The notes below the pieces were generated by a model that was not told where the DNA came from, did no database searches, and saw nothing but the letters and a program-made list of their open reading frames with translations. Source: Aquimarina pacifica (GTDB taxonomy: Bacteria > Bacteroidota > Bacteroidia > Flavobacteriales > Flavobacteriaceae). Taken from it: a stretch of 64,000 nt of DNA. Where the stretch lies: the NCBI RefSeq assembly GCF_000520955.1, contig NZ_JACC01000001.1:124001-188000 (forward strand). The letters run 5' to 3'. Positions within the stretch are counted from its first letter, which is position 1, and every line of letters begins with the position of its first letter. The position numbers and the translations under genes are program-made. Shown here piece after piece: positions 1 to 10,084 of this stretch.

Positions 1-2311
1 CGGTTTCTACATCCCAAACACTTTCTGGAACCTGTAACCTACTAGCTAGACTGATATTAAAATTGACTCCAGATTTTCTATAGACTTCATTAATATTTCC
101 TTTGAGATTTGCCTCAATACTAACATCGTTAATAGGTACAATAACCAAATTAATATTTGAAAGCTCAGAACTCCCCATATGCACTAGGTTGAATGCTCCT
201 GCAACTGCATATTTATCTTCACCCTTTAGTTTTACCGAGGCAACTATTTGCTCTATGAGATAATCCGATTTTTTGGTGAGTTTAAGAGTAGCTGTATTAC
301 CATTCCATGTTGCTGGGACCTCAGCACCATTTTTTGTTTTGAAGATAATATCATCTGTAGATAAACTGGCATCAGAAAAAGCAGCCTCGGCTGTTATAGT
401 ATCCTCTCCATTGGTATCTGACACTGCCTTAAATGGCACATTATATATACCATCATCTGGCATCGTAAGAGTTATATATTCTGCTCCTAGCTGATTTTTT
501 ACTGTATCCGGTAAAACATCGTAACTATAAAATCCAGATGCTTCAAAATTTACACGTACTCCTGTGGCAGAAATTTCTGCAATCTCACCATTTTCTAATC
601 CTATAGTAGTATCCTCAGTAACTGCTCCTCCTTCTGCTACCTGTCCTTGGGTAATCGAGCCATCGCTTCCTATTTCCCACACTTTGTCATCTTCATCTTT
701 TATGATTACATTATTACCTCCAGGAACAATAGCTTCTTCTCCATTCGTACCAGTAATTACAAAGGCTCCATTTTCATTAACTTCTATACTTTCTATTACA
801 AAATCAACTTCTGCAATCGAGGATTCTCCATCACTTCCGTATATTATATCCACCACATCGATATCTACATCAACTGTCATTTCTTCTCCTTCTCCAAATT
901 TCTCATCATACATGGTAACAATCTCTCCTTCGGCTAATTGTTTGTCTGTATTGATTAAAACATTAGAATACGTGACTCCGAATCTGGCTCTCTTTAGATA
1001 TGGTATTCCTACGTATCCGGTTCCTGTAATTCTTCCATCTGACTGACTGGTAATCTCAGTGAGTGTAATAATAAAGCTTCCTGCTCGGATGCGATCTCCT
1101 ACAGATAAGCCTGGATGGGGATTACGATTGGAAATAGCAATCGCATCGGGTGTGATGCCACAATTATAATCTGCTTCCTCATCTTGTGTTACTTCGGTAG
1201 TTACTTCTTGTACTTCTGAGAATGCTCCATACTGATATTTACACTTGGCTTTTACCTTATATTCATACGTCGTACCTGGCTTGAGATCCCAGATAGTGGT
1301 CCAACCACTATTAGTAATTTCGGTAAACCAATTTGCATCAGGATTATTAGCCTCCCTATAGGCTATAGTATATTCTGTATATGTGGTAGGGTCTTCGTCC
1401 CAGAATACATTGATCTTGGAAATTCCTTTGGGTTCAGCATATACATTCGGAAGTAGAACACAAGAAGAGGTTCTAGAAAACCAAAACACTTCACTTTTTC
1501 CCTCATTTCTAAAAAGCCCAATCTCTTCTGCTCCCTGCAAGGCTTTAGCACGCACTTGCCATGCATACCTTTTTTCTGGCAATAATAAAGGTTGCGTGGG
1601 ACCATATACAAAAGAGGTTCCTCTGGTGGTAGTCTGAAAAACTGGTGGTAATGATAAAAACGCCGTTTGTGGATCTACAAAATCATCCCAGATTTCTACT
1701 ATACTTAGTTCATATTCGACATTACTAACGTTAATATGACGGGGCGTCCATTGAAAAACAATATTTTCAACATCTGTAGGCTCTATATTACTCCCATCAA
1801 AAGGCAGATTAAGTATTGGGGGATCATTCTTAAAAATATAGGTATTTGCACAGGTCTTTGATGATAACCGATTACCTGTAGAAAAATCAAATACTTCAAA
1901 ACAAAACTGATAACTTCCTTCGGGGATTGTACTAGCGTAATTACTCGAATTAATCCCTTGTATATTCTGAAACTCAAAATAAGGTGCTAAGTCTACATTA
2001 GTTAATGTTAACGGAATTCCTCCTTCGATAAATAATGAAGGCGCTCCAACAACAACATCTCTACTTTCGAAAGCAATCCCATTCCCCTCAAAATATATTT
2101 TAAGTCTAATTTGCTCATTAATGATCGTAATATCACTAAGTAGTAATTGTACTCGAAGTGGACTATTAATAGTAGTACCGTCTGCATAATTATAAAAATT
2201 TACAGGCGCCGGTGAATTGACCTGAGGAACAACTGTAATAGGAAATCGTTGCGCCACAGCCTGACTAGCGCAGGATAGCGCAACCAATAGTATAAGTATA
2301 AGCTTTTTCAT
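1..2311 (-). CDS. Secreted fibronectin type III domain protein, 3' end beyond window
   Basis: The minus-strand frame opens with an ATG at 2309-2311 and stays open to the window edge (770 complete codons, no stop), so the C-terminus is missing. The first ~21 residues (MKKLILILLVALSC...QAVAQ) form a signal peptide. Residues ~150-350 contain fibronectin-III-like strands with typical motifs (NVEYELSIVEIW, KRYAWQVRA, ISKINVFWDEDP, TTYEYKVKAKC). Beyond ~400 follows an acidic, Gly/Val-rich region without recognised motifs. It starts 3 nt after the stop of the upstream outer-membrane protein gene, so the two are probably co-transcribed. FN3 proteins of this type in Bacteroidota are usually large surface or secreted proteins; the function here is unknown. 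I spot-checked several stretches of the translation and found no frameshift. Confidence 0.85.
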   Translation of the reverse strand, partial: MKKLILILLVALSCASQAVAQRFPITVVPQVNSPAPVNFYNYADGTTINSPLRVQLLLSDITIINEQIRLKIYFEGNGIAFESRDVVVGAPSLFIEGGIPLTLTNVDLAPYFEFQNIQGINSSNYASTIPEGSYQFCFEVFDFSTGNRLSSKTCANTYIFKNDPPILNLPFDGSNIEPTDVENIVFQWTPRHINVSNVEYELSIVEIWDDFVDPQTAFLSLPPVFQTTTRGTSFVYGPTQPLLLPEKRYAWQVRAKALQGAEEIGLFRNEGKSEVFWFSRTSSCVLLPNVYAEPKGISKINVFWDEDPTTYTEYTIAYREANNPDANWFTEITNSGWTTIWDLKPGTTYEYKVKAKCKYQYGAFSEVQEVTTEVTQDEEADYNCGITPDAIAISNRNPHPGLSVGDRIRAGSFIITLTEITSQSDGRITGTGYVGIPYLKRARFGVTYSNVLINTDKQLAEGEIVTMYDEKFGEGEEMTVDVDIDVVDIIYGSDGESSIAEVDFVIESIEVNENGAFVITGTNGEEAIVPGGNNVIIKDEDDKVWEIGSDGSITQGQVAEGGAVTEDTTIGLENGEIAEISATGVRVNFEASGFYSYDVLPDTVKNQLGAEYITLTMPDDGIYNVPFKAVSDTNGEDTITAEAAFSDASLSTDDIIFKTKNGAEVPATWNGNTATLKLTKKSDYLIEQIVASVKLKGEDKYAVAGAFNLVHMGSSELSNINLVIVPINDVSIEANLKGNINEVYRKSGVNFNISLASRLQVPESVWDVET

Positions 2312-2314
2312 AGG

Positions 2315-4921
2315 TTAGTGCTTTTCTATGTATTTTAAATGAAATTTATCTGGGTCTGTATAATTAAGGGACTTTTTTAAGTAAAAATCAATAATCTGAG
2401 AGATCATATAATATTCAATTTTTTGATCATCTTCTCCTTTGTCCTTCATTCGAAAGATATTTTCTTTCTCGTTCTCCATAAACTCTTTAAGAAATTTATC
2501 CGGATTTTTTACCTTCTCTATACTATTATAACTTTGTATAATCGGAAGCGTCCATCGATGACCAATCAATCGAGCTAATGCTGTCTCTGAATTTTTTTGT
2601 TTCTCTAGGTATCTTGTTTTCAATTCTGGATGTACTTTCTTAATATCCTCTGCGGACTTATTGTGCAATACATGATTGTCTACCGCGACTTTGGCTTTTA
2701 CAAATGCTTTCTCGAATGCATAATCTAGGCGCTGCATATCTCTTCTTAGTTCCTGTAGCATTTTATAAATTAGCTCATGATATCCTGCCAAAAAGTCTTC
2801 ATAGCTATATAATTCCTTGAGGTAATCAATTGCCTTAGGTTTATATTTATTTTCATTTTTTTCATCTGCAACAATACTTCGTAGCATTGTTAATTCTCCT
2901 TTTTTGTAGCCAGGAATATGATTAAAATGTGGATGATTTTGTAGGTTTTCTAATTGACTATTAATCTCTGCTAAAGTTCCAGAATAAAGAGAATCTCTAT
3001 ACTTGAACTGAATTATTTCATCTCCTTTGGTAGGTTTTTCTTTCTTTTCTTGGACTTTTTCTTCTTTTTCTTTTTTCTTTTTATCTCTTTTAGGCAGATT
3101 AAATTTTGGTTTAAATTTGTCGAGAATATAATTATATCCAAAAGTTACTGTGAGATCTTGACTCTCTGTAGTTGCATTTCTAAATTGAGATAACACATTC
3201 ATATTAAAATTGTGTTTTTTCTTATACACATAGGTACTTCCTAACCGAATATTGGTCACTTCTCCCTGTTTCTCTCCGTTATTTCTACTCTCGTTATAGC
3301 TTACGGATCCAGTGGTACGCAACGTTTTATCAAAAAATTGTTTATTCAGAGACAGTATAGGTCCAAATGTTATACTATTATCAATACCAATGGTATTGTA
3401 GGTAGCATTCACCGCTGCTGAAACATTAAGGTTATTAATAGGATATCCTAATGTATAGGTCATACTGCCATTATAGAAATTCGAATTTCCATTATCAACG
3501 GTAATCCCTCCTTGTTTGTTTATTGCATTTTGATAAGAAAGTGCGATATTTAGATTTCGCTTTTTGGTTTCGGTATCCTTTAGAATATAATTGGCATTAA
3601 GATTAGCATTCTGTGAAATCTGCTGAAAATCTAATGTATCAAGGTTATCGATTTCTGAAACTTCATTAATATAATCGAACTGATTCTTAATATTGGTATA
3701 TGATTGAAAATTAGAATATCCTCCAGTAAGATTTAGTTTTTCTGAAGCACTATATGTAATATTAACAGCACTTACTATTCGCTGCAATTGTGTTCCTTTA
3801 GAATTATCAAGATCATCTCTTTGTATCCCCCCATTAAAAGAAAGATTTACTTTATTTTCGAATAAATTTTGAGTTGCATTAAGTGTAATATTTTCAAGGT
3901 CATTATTAAAAAAATAAGCCCCCAATGTTCTGTAATCGGGATCTATATATTCGTATCCTACACCTACAGTTCCTTGTCCCAAAGGATATGAGAAATTAGC
4001 ATTATATGCTTTATAATGCTTAGTTGAAGCATTATTATCTAGTAAAACCGAAAAAACAGGAGCATTTTCTTCTTGTCCTATAACAGTTATATCTTCTGTA
4101 ATGGTTGATGAAGCTACTTCTACCTTAATCTCTCCTTTATCAAAAAGTTTTACACTCCCATCAAGACTAACCACAGCATTTTCTTTGGGTTGTAATTCGA
4201 GTTCTAAAGGAACTGAGGTTTCTAAGGAATTTTTATCATCAGAAGCTTTAAAGAAGATAGTTCCTATTGAGAATTTTTCTGATGTATATGTTGCTTTCAA
4301 ACCATATCCGGTTCTCCTATATGCAGGTTGGTTTTGCTGATTATCAGCCACATACTCTGACTCCTTTAACAATCGCCCGTACATAGCACTAATCTTAACC
4401 GGCCCCTCTGGCGTAAGATCTACACCCACACCTGTAAATTGATGTCCCGCAAGCGTGTATGGCGAAAATGTCATGTTTACATCTCCTATATGTGTTGTTA
4501 CCCACTTATATGATGGATGAATACTTAACCTATTAAATGAAAATGGATTACTATTCTGAAATTTCTGATTAGAATACGAAAATGAAAAAGGAATATTATA
4601 GACAGCGCTAATGTTTAGATTCACATTACCCGTAAGAAAATAAGTAAATGGTTCTCTATTTGATTGTCCTTCATAAAAAATTGCATTCGCTGCCACACCT
4701 CCTGTTAGTTTAAATAATTTTGCCTTGCCTATTTGACCAAGATCCTGAGAAAATGTAATTGTGGGTAGGCTACATAAAAAAATGCACAATAGTGGTTTTA
4801 GAACCAAAAAATGACATTTCTCTATTACATACCCGAAAAAATTATCCCTCTTTGAAATACTATCCAAAAACCCCAAATCCTTTAAATTAAAACCACCTCT
4901 TCCTAATATATCATGCAACAT
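2315..4921 (-). CDS. Large outer-membrane/surface protein with beta-barrel-like repeats
   Basis: 868 residues. A hydrophobic signal-like segment (around residues 38-58, LKPLLCIFLCSLPTITFSQ) lies unusually far from the first Met, so the true start may be a downstream alternative codon; no other ATG precedes it. Residues ~60-600 alternate short beta-strand-like stretches rich in Asn/Tyr/Ser with turns, as in an outer-membrane barrel (repeated LNLTGGYSN, VSYNES, NINVLSQF-like strands). Residues ~610-640 are a Lys/Glu-rich charged linker. The last ~220 residues are alpha-helical and charged, an atypical C-terminal helical domain. The gene directly precedes the FN3 protein. I do not recognise a specific family; surface transport or adhesion is only a guess. 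Confidence 0.75.
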   Translation of the reverse strand: MLHDILGRGGFNLKDLGFLDSISKRDNFFGYVIEKCHFLVLKPLLCIFLCSLPTITFSQDLGQIGKAKLFKLTGGVAANAIFYEGQSNREPFTYFLTGNVNLNISAVYNIPFSFSYSNQKFQNSNPFSFNRLSIHPSYKWVTTHIGDVNMTFSPYTLAGHQFTGVGVDLTPEGPVKISAMYGRLLKESEYVADNQQNQPAYRRTGYGLKATYTSEKFSIGTIFFKASDDKNSLETSVPLELELQPKENAVVSLDGSVKLFDKGEIKVEVASSTITEDITVIGQEENAPVFSVLLDNNASTKHYKAYNANFSYPLGQGTVGVGYEYIDPDYRTLGAYFFNNDLENITLNATQNLFENKVNLSFNGGIQRDDLDNSKGTQLQRIVSAVNITYSASEKLNLTGGYSNFQSYTNIKNQFDYINEVSEIDNLDTLDFQQISQNANLNANYILKDTETKKRNLNIALSYQNAINKQGGITVDNGNSNFYNGSMTYTLGYPINNLNVSAAVNATYNTIGIDNSITFGPILSLNKQFFDKTLRTTGSVSYNESRNNGEKQGEVTNIRLGSTYVYKKKHNFNMNVLSQFRNATTESQDLTVTFGYNYILDKFKPKFNLPKRDKKKKEKEEKVQEKKEKPTKGDEIIQFKYRDSLYSGTLAEINSQLENLQNHPHFNHIPGYKKGELTMLRSIVADEKNENKYKPKAIDYLKELYSYEDFLAGYHELIYKMLQELRRDMQRLDYAFEKAFVKAKVAVDNHVLHNKSAEDIKKVHPELKTRYLEKQKNSETALARLIGHRWTLPIIQSYNSIEKVKNPDKFLKEFMENEKENIFRMKDKGEDDQKIEYYMISQIIDFYLKKSLNYTDPDKFHLKYIEKH

Positions 4922-5437
4922 CTAATCAAAAATTTGATATATATATCCCAATTCTTAAATAACTTAATACTACAGTATGAAATTTATTTATTGGCCCAAA
5001 ATTACCCTAAAATGCAATATAAAAACTCACGGTTTTCAGTGGTTTTACTTCCTTGAATAGTACTGTTACTTTTTCTTTAAAGTTTCAATAACAATAAAAT
5101 ATGATGTTATATCAGAGGGAAAGGAACATAATTCTTGGTATTTTAAAAACTTAAATCAAGTGTCAAAATTTGGCATCCATTAAATTTTTTGAATACTCTA
5201 AAAACTAAACATGAGATAAGATATTGAGAAATCTATTTCGCAATGAAAATATTAGAAACGTTGGGGTTAAACACATCTTTACAAGAGCAATGTGACATCC
5301 TAACATATGTGCTTCTTAACTCAAAAATATTGATGGTTGATACTAAGCAGTACTCTCAGAAATAAAAAGGGTACTGACTAAGGTGGGTTAAAAAAGAAAG
5401 ACCTAATTTAATGCATTAGGGAAGTAATCAAACAAAT
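4922..5437. other. Intergenic region, AT-rich, no supported gene
   Basis: This 516-base gap separates the sensor kinase gene from the outer-membrane protein gene; both are on the minus strand. It should hold the promoter of the latter. A 40-codon plus-strand ORF (5243-5365, starting MKILETLGLNTS) is present but has no supporting context, and I do not call it a gene. No strong hairpin or repeat was seen. Confidence 0.5.
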
Positions 5438-7249
5438 CTAAATAGGAATGGTAAAATAAAAAGTAGTTCCTTTGCCCTCTTCTGACTCTAACCATATAGT
5501 TCCGCCATGAGATTCTACGATTTTCTTACAATGTGCTAATCCGATACCAGTACCTTCATATTCTTCTCGAGAATGAAGTCGTTGAAAAATAGCAAATATT
5601 CGATCTTGATGTTTTTGAGGTATACCGATCCCATTATCTTGTACAGAAAATTCCCAAAAACCTTGTGTCGTGCTACCTTCAATATAGTTTTTAGCACACG
5701 AAACCTGAATTTCGGGGATAGTATCGATATCTCTAAACTTAATACCATTGCTTATTAAATTTTGAAATAACAAGCGAAGTTCTATTTCAGATCCATTTAC
5801 AATAGGTAATGGGTTTACGTTAATGGTTGCTCCTGTTTTTTTGATTACATTGTTTAGATCTTCAATTAATTCTTTGATGACCGTGTTACAATTGGTTCTA
5901 CTATATTCTTTTTCTCTTCCTAAACGAGAATACTCTAGTAAAGCATTAATTAATTTTCTCATTCGAGCACTAGCATCAGTTATAAATTTCATGCTTTCTC
6001 TTCCTAAATCATCAAAGGTTTCTCCATAATTCTCAGAAATTAAACCAATAAAACTAGAAATTGTATTAAGAGGTTCCTGAAGATCATGACTTGCGATGTA
6101 CGCAAAGTGCTCCAACTCTTTATTTTTTGACTCTAAAGCCAAGGATTGTTCTTGGATAGCCTGATTCTTTTTTTCTAACTCCTTGCTTAATTTTTTCTTG
6201 TTTAAAAAACCTTTGTAAATAAGAATACTAGTTAATAAAATAAAAAACACCAAAATGCCAAGTAGTATATTTATCTTTTTCTGGGCATTAATTTCAGAGG
6301 TTTTTTGAGCCAAAACTTCTTTCTGCTCCAGAATTTTAATTGATTGATTTTTTAAAATTAAATCTCTAGTTTTAATCTCTAAATTACTTTCTGATATTTT
6401 TTTATCCTGATCTTTTAGTAATTCTATTTGTTCCTGAATACTATTCTCAAGGGCTTTTTCTATTTCAACTTTTTCTTCATACTTCTTTTGTTGTATTTCG
6501 TTGATTGTATAGAGTGTATTGATTTTATTATCATACCCAAGAATTTCTTCTTCCTTGGCATCGATTGCCAATTCCTGATCAAATATTTTTCTTTTTTGAT
6601 CTTCTATTTTGTGTTCACTTATTGTTTTGTCTTCTTTTACTTTTTCTAATATTTTTTCTGTTTTTTGGTACAATTGTTTCCATTTTTCTGAAGAAGTAAT
6701 AGCATTGGATCTTAATGTAGGTAAAGTTGTAAAACCTTCTTTTTCAATTCTCCGTAGATTAACCTCATATTCGAATGAATTACCAACATTTATAATATTA
6801 ACCATAGAGGTATTAAAATTATAATCTTCACTTACTAGCAATATATTCTTTGTAGCTATCTTGCTAAGTATATAATGCATATCAAAATTGAATTTCTTGT
6901 TTACATATAATAGCTGTATGTTTTTTACATCCTTGACATAATCAAAACGCAATACTTCAACAGATTTACCTTGTATTTTGCGTTTTTCTGCCATTGCTCT
7001 TAGATTCGATACTACTGGATCGGCACCCAAAACTCCTATTTTAAAACTTTGAGTCGTACCCATATTAGGCCAATTAACTTGTTGAGCTAAGTTAAAAATG
7101 ACTATCGATCTTTGTAGTCCCTTGATCTTTTCTGTGGTGGCATTCTGAGTATATCCTTGCGTCCAAAACACAATGGATAATGAAACTAAAAGTAAACTTC
7201 TAAACCGATTCTTAAAATATGGTGATATGTGACACAACCATGAAATCAT
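5438..7249 (-). CDS. Hybrid sensor: YfiR-like periplasmic domain fused to histidine kinase
   Basis: 603 residues. An N-terminal signal/anchor segment (~15-35) is followed by a YfiR-like (DUF4154) domain at ~40-190, with features such as FNLAQQVNWPN and KIGVLGADPVV. A long coiled coil (~195-330) leads to one membrane segment (KINILLGILVFFILLTSILI, ~330-350). Then come HisKA with the phospho-acceptor His at 388 (ASHDLQEPLN) and HATPase_c with N box (NLISNGIKFR), G1 (DNGIGIP), F and G2 (EGTGIGLAHC) motifs. All kinase motifs are intact. The start overlaps the stop of the upstream TonB-dependent receptor by 4 nt (ATGA), which implies translational coupling. No receiver is fused, so a separate response regulator is expected; the receiver genes at 10-11.5 kb are candidates. 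YfiR family proteins act periplasmically in c-di-GMP signalling elsewhere; here the domain probably senses a periplasmic signal. Confidence 0.88.
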   Translation of the reverse strand: MISWLCHISPYFKNRFRSLLLVSLSIVFWTQGYTQNATTEKIKGLQRSIVIFNLAQQVNWPNMGTTQSFKIGVLGADPVVSNLRAMAEKRKIQGKSVEVLRFDYVKDVKNIQLLYVNKKFNFDMHYILSKIATKNILLVSEDYNFNTSMVNIINVGNSFEYEVNLRRIEKEGFTTLPTLRSNAITSSEKWKQLYQKTEKILEKVKEDKTISEHKIEDQKRKIFDQELAIDAKEEEILGYDNKINTLYTINEIQQKKYEEKVEIEKALENSIQEQIELLKDQDKKISESNLEIKTRDLILKNQSIKILEQKEVLAQKTSEINAQKKINILLGILVFFILLTSILIYKGFLNKKKLSKELEKKNQAIQEQSLALESKNKELEHFAYIASHDLQEPLNTISSFIGLISENYGETFDDLGRESMKFITDASARMRKLINALLEYSRLGREKEYSRTNCNTVIKELIEDLNNVIKKTGATINVNPLPIVNGSEIELRLLFQNLISNGIKFRDIDTIPEIQVSCAKNYIEGSTTQGFWEFSVQDNGIGIPQKHQDRIFAIFQRLHSREEYEGTGIGLAHCKKIVESHGGTIWLESEEGKGTTFYFTIPI

Positions 7250-9966
7250 AAGTTCAATGAAACTCTAAAGAAATAATTAGCGCCTAGTACATTAAACTGC
7301 TGTACCCTTCTACTATACACAAAATTACCTTCTACAGTATTTGCAGAATGCGTATGTTTGTCTGGATATACGTCAAAAATATTATTTCCTCCTAAAGAGC
7401 ATTTAACGTAATCATTTATATTATAAGATAGTATCATATCTGTGACCAATTTCGGTGAAAATGTCTGATCTCTGGTTTCTACAAGTCCTGTAAACTCATT
7501 TAGTAACCAATCACTAGGATCACTGTCATCAGGGTGAACAAATTTAACTTCTCCAAAAAGTGTATTGACCATTTGCACTTTTAGCTTATTATACTCATAA
7601 GAAAGTGAAGAATTGACCTTATAGTTGGGCTGTGCATTTTCTACTCTCGCAATTTCTTCTCTATTAAAGATTACCTCTTCTTGACCAAGAAGATTACTAG
7701 GAACTTTTATTGCACCTACAACACTTGTTTTGTTTGCATTTGCACCCAGTGAAGCTATAAATTCTCCTTCATAAATATTTTTTTTAAAGAATAGCTCAAC
7801 ATCAATTCCAGAACTTTCGGAATCTATAGCATTGGTAAAAAATTGAGCTGCCCCCACATTATAAGGAGCTAACACATCTTCATATCCTTCTTCGAATCTT
7901 CCTGAAAGTACAATTCTATCCTCTATTTTAATTAAATAGTAATCAAAATTAAAGGTAAAATTATCGTTGAACTTCCCACTTACCCCTGTACTAAAATGGC
8001 TGGACAATTCTGGTTTTAGATTTGCTATATTAAAAGCTTCTGTCGTTACTGCACTTTCGTTATTAAACGTCCCAACCTCTACACTTTCTCCGTCTATAAA
8101 TTGTGTACTTATATTCTGAAAGAAAACCTGATGAAGAGATGGGGCTCTAAACCCTGTCGAAAACCCCGATCGAATTGTAATTTTATCATTGACTCTATAT
8201 CTTCCAGATAATTTATAAACTCCCTGTCCTCCATAATCATTATAAGCTTCATATCGAGCTGCACCTCTAAGAAGTAATTTATCCGTAAGGTTTGCTTCTA
8301 TATCAATGTACCCAGAACTATTTGTTCTAAATCTACTTAGTTCATTATCGGGCTGAAAACCAGGAAAAACTTGTGATCCAATTGCGCGAGAGGTTTCAAC
8401 GCCCAAATCATTTATATACGTGCTGCCACCATCCATATAAGAAGCTTCTTCTCCCGCAATAATTTGATAATTTTCTACCCTTAATTCAGTACCAAAAGCA
8501 ATATTAACACCACTATACCAGTCAAAATTTCTAGATACATCAAGATTTGTAGTATTTTGTTGATACCCAAACCCTCCTGCATAAAAAGTTCTTGGTGACA
8601 CCTCTCCCAAAGAGGCATTATTCGAATTATTTACCGTATAATCTAACCTATTTACTCCTATAGAATGGCTAAAATCAATATTCCAATTGTTTTTTATTCC
8701 CTTTACACCTCCTGTAACAGCGTCGTCTTGAATATCTGTCAATATTTCTGGAGAAAAACCGTCAGGAAATAACTCTAAAACGACTCTATCCTCATTCTTC
8801 GGAAATCTGTAAAACCCCTTAGAAGTTCCTTCTCTATAGTTTCTTCCTCCATGTAAATAGAATGTTGAGTACTCTGATATTTTTATTGCACTATTAAAGG
8901 ATAGCGCTAAATTATGAGTCTCTGATCTGCCTATTTCCATTACTCTATTCTGAGAATACCCTGTTTGTTCATAAAAATTATTGGACTCAATTAACTCTTG
9001 GTCTTCTGATGATTCATCAGAATATACCGTGCCAGTATACGCTCCTGCCCTATTAATAGACTCTCTTGTTCTATATTCAGCAGTCACATTAATATATCCT
9101 TCATCTCCTATATTAAGCCCAAAATTCGTGCCTGAGTACATAGTAAATCCATCTCCTTGAGTTGTTATACCTGCCCTGTTTTCTATCTGTATAAACTCGA
9201 CTTGTTTTTTAAGTACAATATTAATTACTCCTGCAATTGCATCAGAACCATATTGTGATGTAGCCCCATCTCGCAATATTTCTATCCTTTCTATAGACGC
9301 TACAGGAATTGCATTAAAATCTGTTCCTACAGACCCCCTCCCTACAGTGCCATTGACGTTTAGTAAAGAACTCGTATGCCTCCTCTTGCCGTTGATCAAA
9401 ACTAATACCTGATCCGGACCTAACCCTCTTAGGGTAGCAGGATCTATATGATCTGTTCCGTCTGCTATTGTTTGGCGTGCAGAATAAAAAGAAGGTACCA
9501 AATAATGAAGTATTTGACTTAACTCAATTTGAGATGAATTTGTAAGATGTTGCGGAGAAATAATATCTACAGCTGCAGTACTTTTGAGAGCTGATTTTGG
9601 TTTTGACCTGGACCCTAATGTAACCGGTTGATCTATAGAAAACCCTGTACTTAAAACAAAATCTACCTTTAGCGTATCTCCTGCTTTTACTACAACTGTT
9701 TTGGATTGAGAAGTATACATTACAAAATTAGAAGTAATCACATATTCTCCTTCATCTATATCAAAAGAATATGAACCATTAACATCTGTAGTGGTTAATT
9801 TTTCGGTTCCCTCAATTCTTACTTCTGCCCCTGGTAAATTACCAAATTGGTCCGAAACAGTTCCATGAATATAAGCACCTGATTGCGAAAAAACATGAGC
9901 AATTAAGTAAAAGTAAAATACTGAGGTTACAAATAACCTCTTCTTTATCAATCTAATTTGAAACAT
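7246..9966 (-). CDS. TonB-dependent receptor with CarboxypepD_reg-like N-terminal domain
   Basis: 906 residues. A signal peptide (MFQIRLIKKRLFVTSV...HVFSQ, ~28 residues) is followed by a carboxypeptidase-regulatory-like beta-sandwich (~30-115), a plug domain (~130-250; LRGLGPDQVLVLINGKRRH, RIEILRDGATSQYGSDAIAGVINIVLKK) and a beta-barrel to the C-terminal aromatic-rich strand ending FFRVSLNL. It resembles vitamin/siderophore-type receptors more than SusC, and no SusD follows. The kinase gene overlaps its stop codon. This suggests that receptor and sensor respond to the same ligand or envelope state, which is inference. The substrate is not identifiable. Confidence 0.9.
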   Translation of the reverse strand: MFQIRLIKKRLFVTSVFYFYLIAHVFSQSGAYIHGTVSDQFGNLPGAEVRIEGTEKLTTTDVNGSYSFDIDEGEYVITSNFVMYTSQSKTVVVKAGDTLKVDFVLSTGFSIDQPVTLGSRSKPKSALKSTAAVDIISPQHLTNSSQIELSQILHYLVPSFYSARQTIADGTDHIDPATLRGLGPDQVLVLINGKRRHTSSLLNVNGTVGRGSVGTDFNAIPVASIERIEILRDGATSQYGSDAIAGVINIVLKKQVEFIQIENRAGITTQGDGFTMYSGTNFGLNIGDEGYINVTAEYRTRESINRAGAYTGTVYSDESSEDQELIESNNFYEQTGYSQNRVMEIGRSETHNLALSFNSAIKISEYSTFYLHGGRNYREGTSKGFYRFPKNEDRVVLELFPDGFSPEILTDIQDDAVTGGVKGIKNNWNIDFSHSIGVNRLDYTVNNSNNASLGEVSPRTFYAGGFGYQQNTTNLDVSRNFDWYSGVNIAFGTELRVENYQIIAGEEASYMDGGSTYINDLGVETSRAIGSQVFPGFQPDNELSRFRTNSSGYIDIEANLTDKLLLRGAARYEAYNDYGGQGVYKLSGRYRVNDKITIRSGFSTGFRAPSLHQVFFQNISTQFIDGESVEVGTFNNESAVTTEAFNIANLKPELSSHFSTGVSGKFNDNFTFNFDYYLIKIEDRIVLSGRFEEGYEDVLAPYNVGAAQFFTNAIDSESSGIDVELFFKKNIYEGEFIASLGANANKTSVVGAIKVPSNLLGQEEVIFNREEIARVENAQPNYKVNSSLSYEYNKLKVQMVNTLFGEVKFVHPDDSDPSDWLLNEFTGLVETRDQTFSPKLVTDMILSYNINDYVKCSLGGNNIFDVYPDKHTHSANTVEGNFVYSRRVQQFNVLGANYFFRVSLNL

Positions 9967-10004
9967 TGTTTCTAAAATGATTTAATGTGTGGTGTACATA
10001 GAAC

Positions 10005-10012
10005 AAATATAC
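10005..10012 (-). promoter_or_regulatory. Candidate -7 promoter box of the TonB-dependent receptor gene
   Basis: The minus strand reads TATATTTG, a perfect match to the Bacteroidota -7 consensus TAnnTTTG, 38 nt before the receptor start codon. I found no clear TTTG at -33, so the promoter call is tentative. Confidence 0.4.
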
Positions 10013-10084
10013 CCATTAGTCATGGTATAAGACTTTGTTACATGATTATATTTCTGACAAAATCAAAAATTCGAAGATCGTTTT

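Noticed and set aside
564..1046. 160-codon plus-strand ORF opposite the FN3 gene
   Set aside because: Shadow frame of the open minus-strand FN3 coding sequence; low-complexity Ser/Ile-rich translation with no domain.
1..2311. Possible frameshifted pseudogene because no closed ORF is present
   Set aside because: The minus-strand frame is open through to the window edge in the stretches I checked; it is simply cut by the boundary.
5243..5365. 40-codon plus-strand ORF MKILETLGLNTS...
   Set aside because: Antisense to the local transcription direction and without supporting signals.
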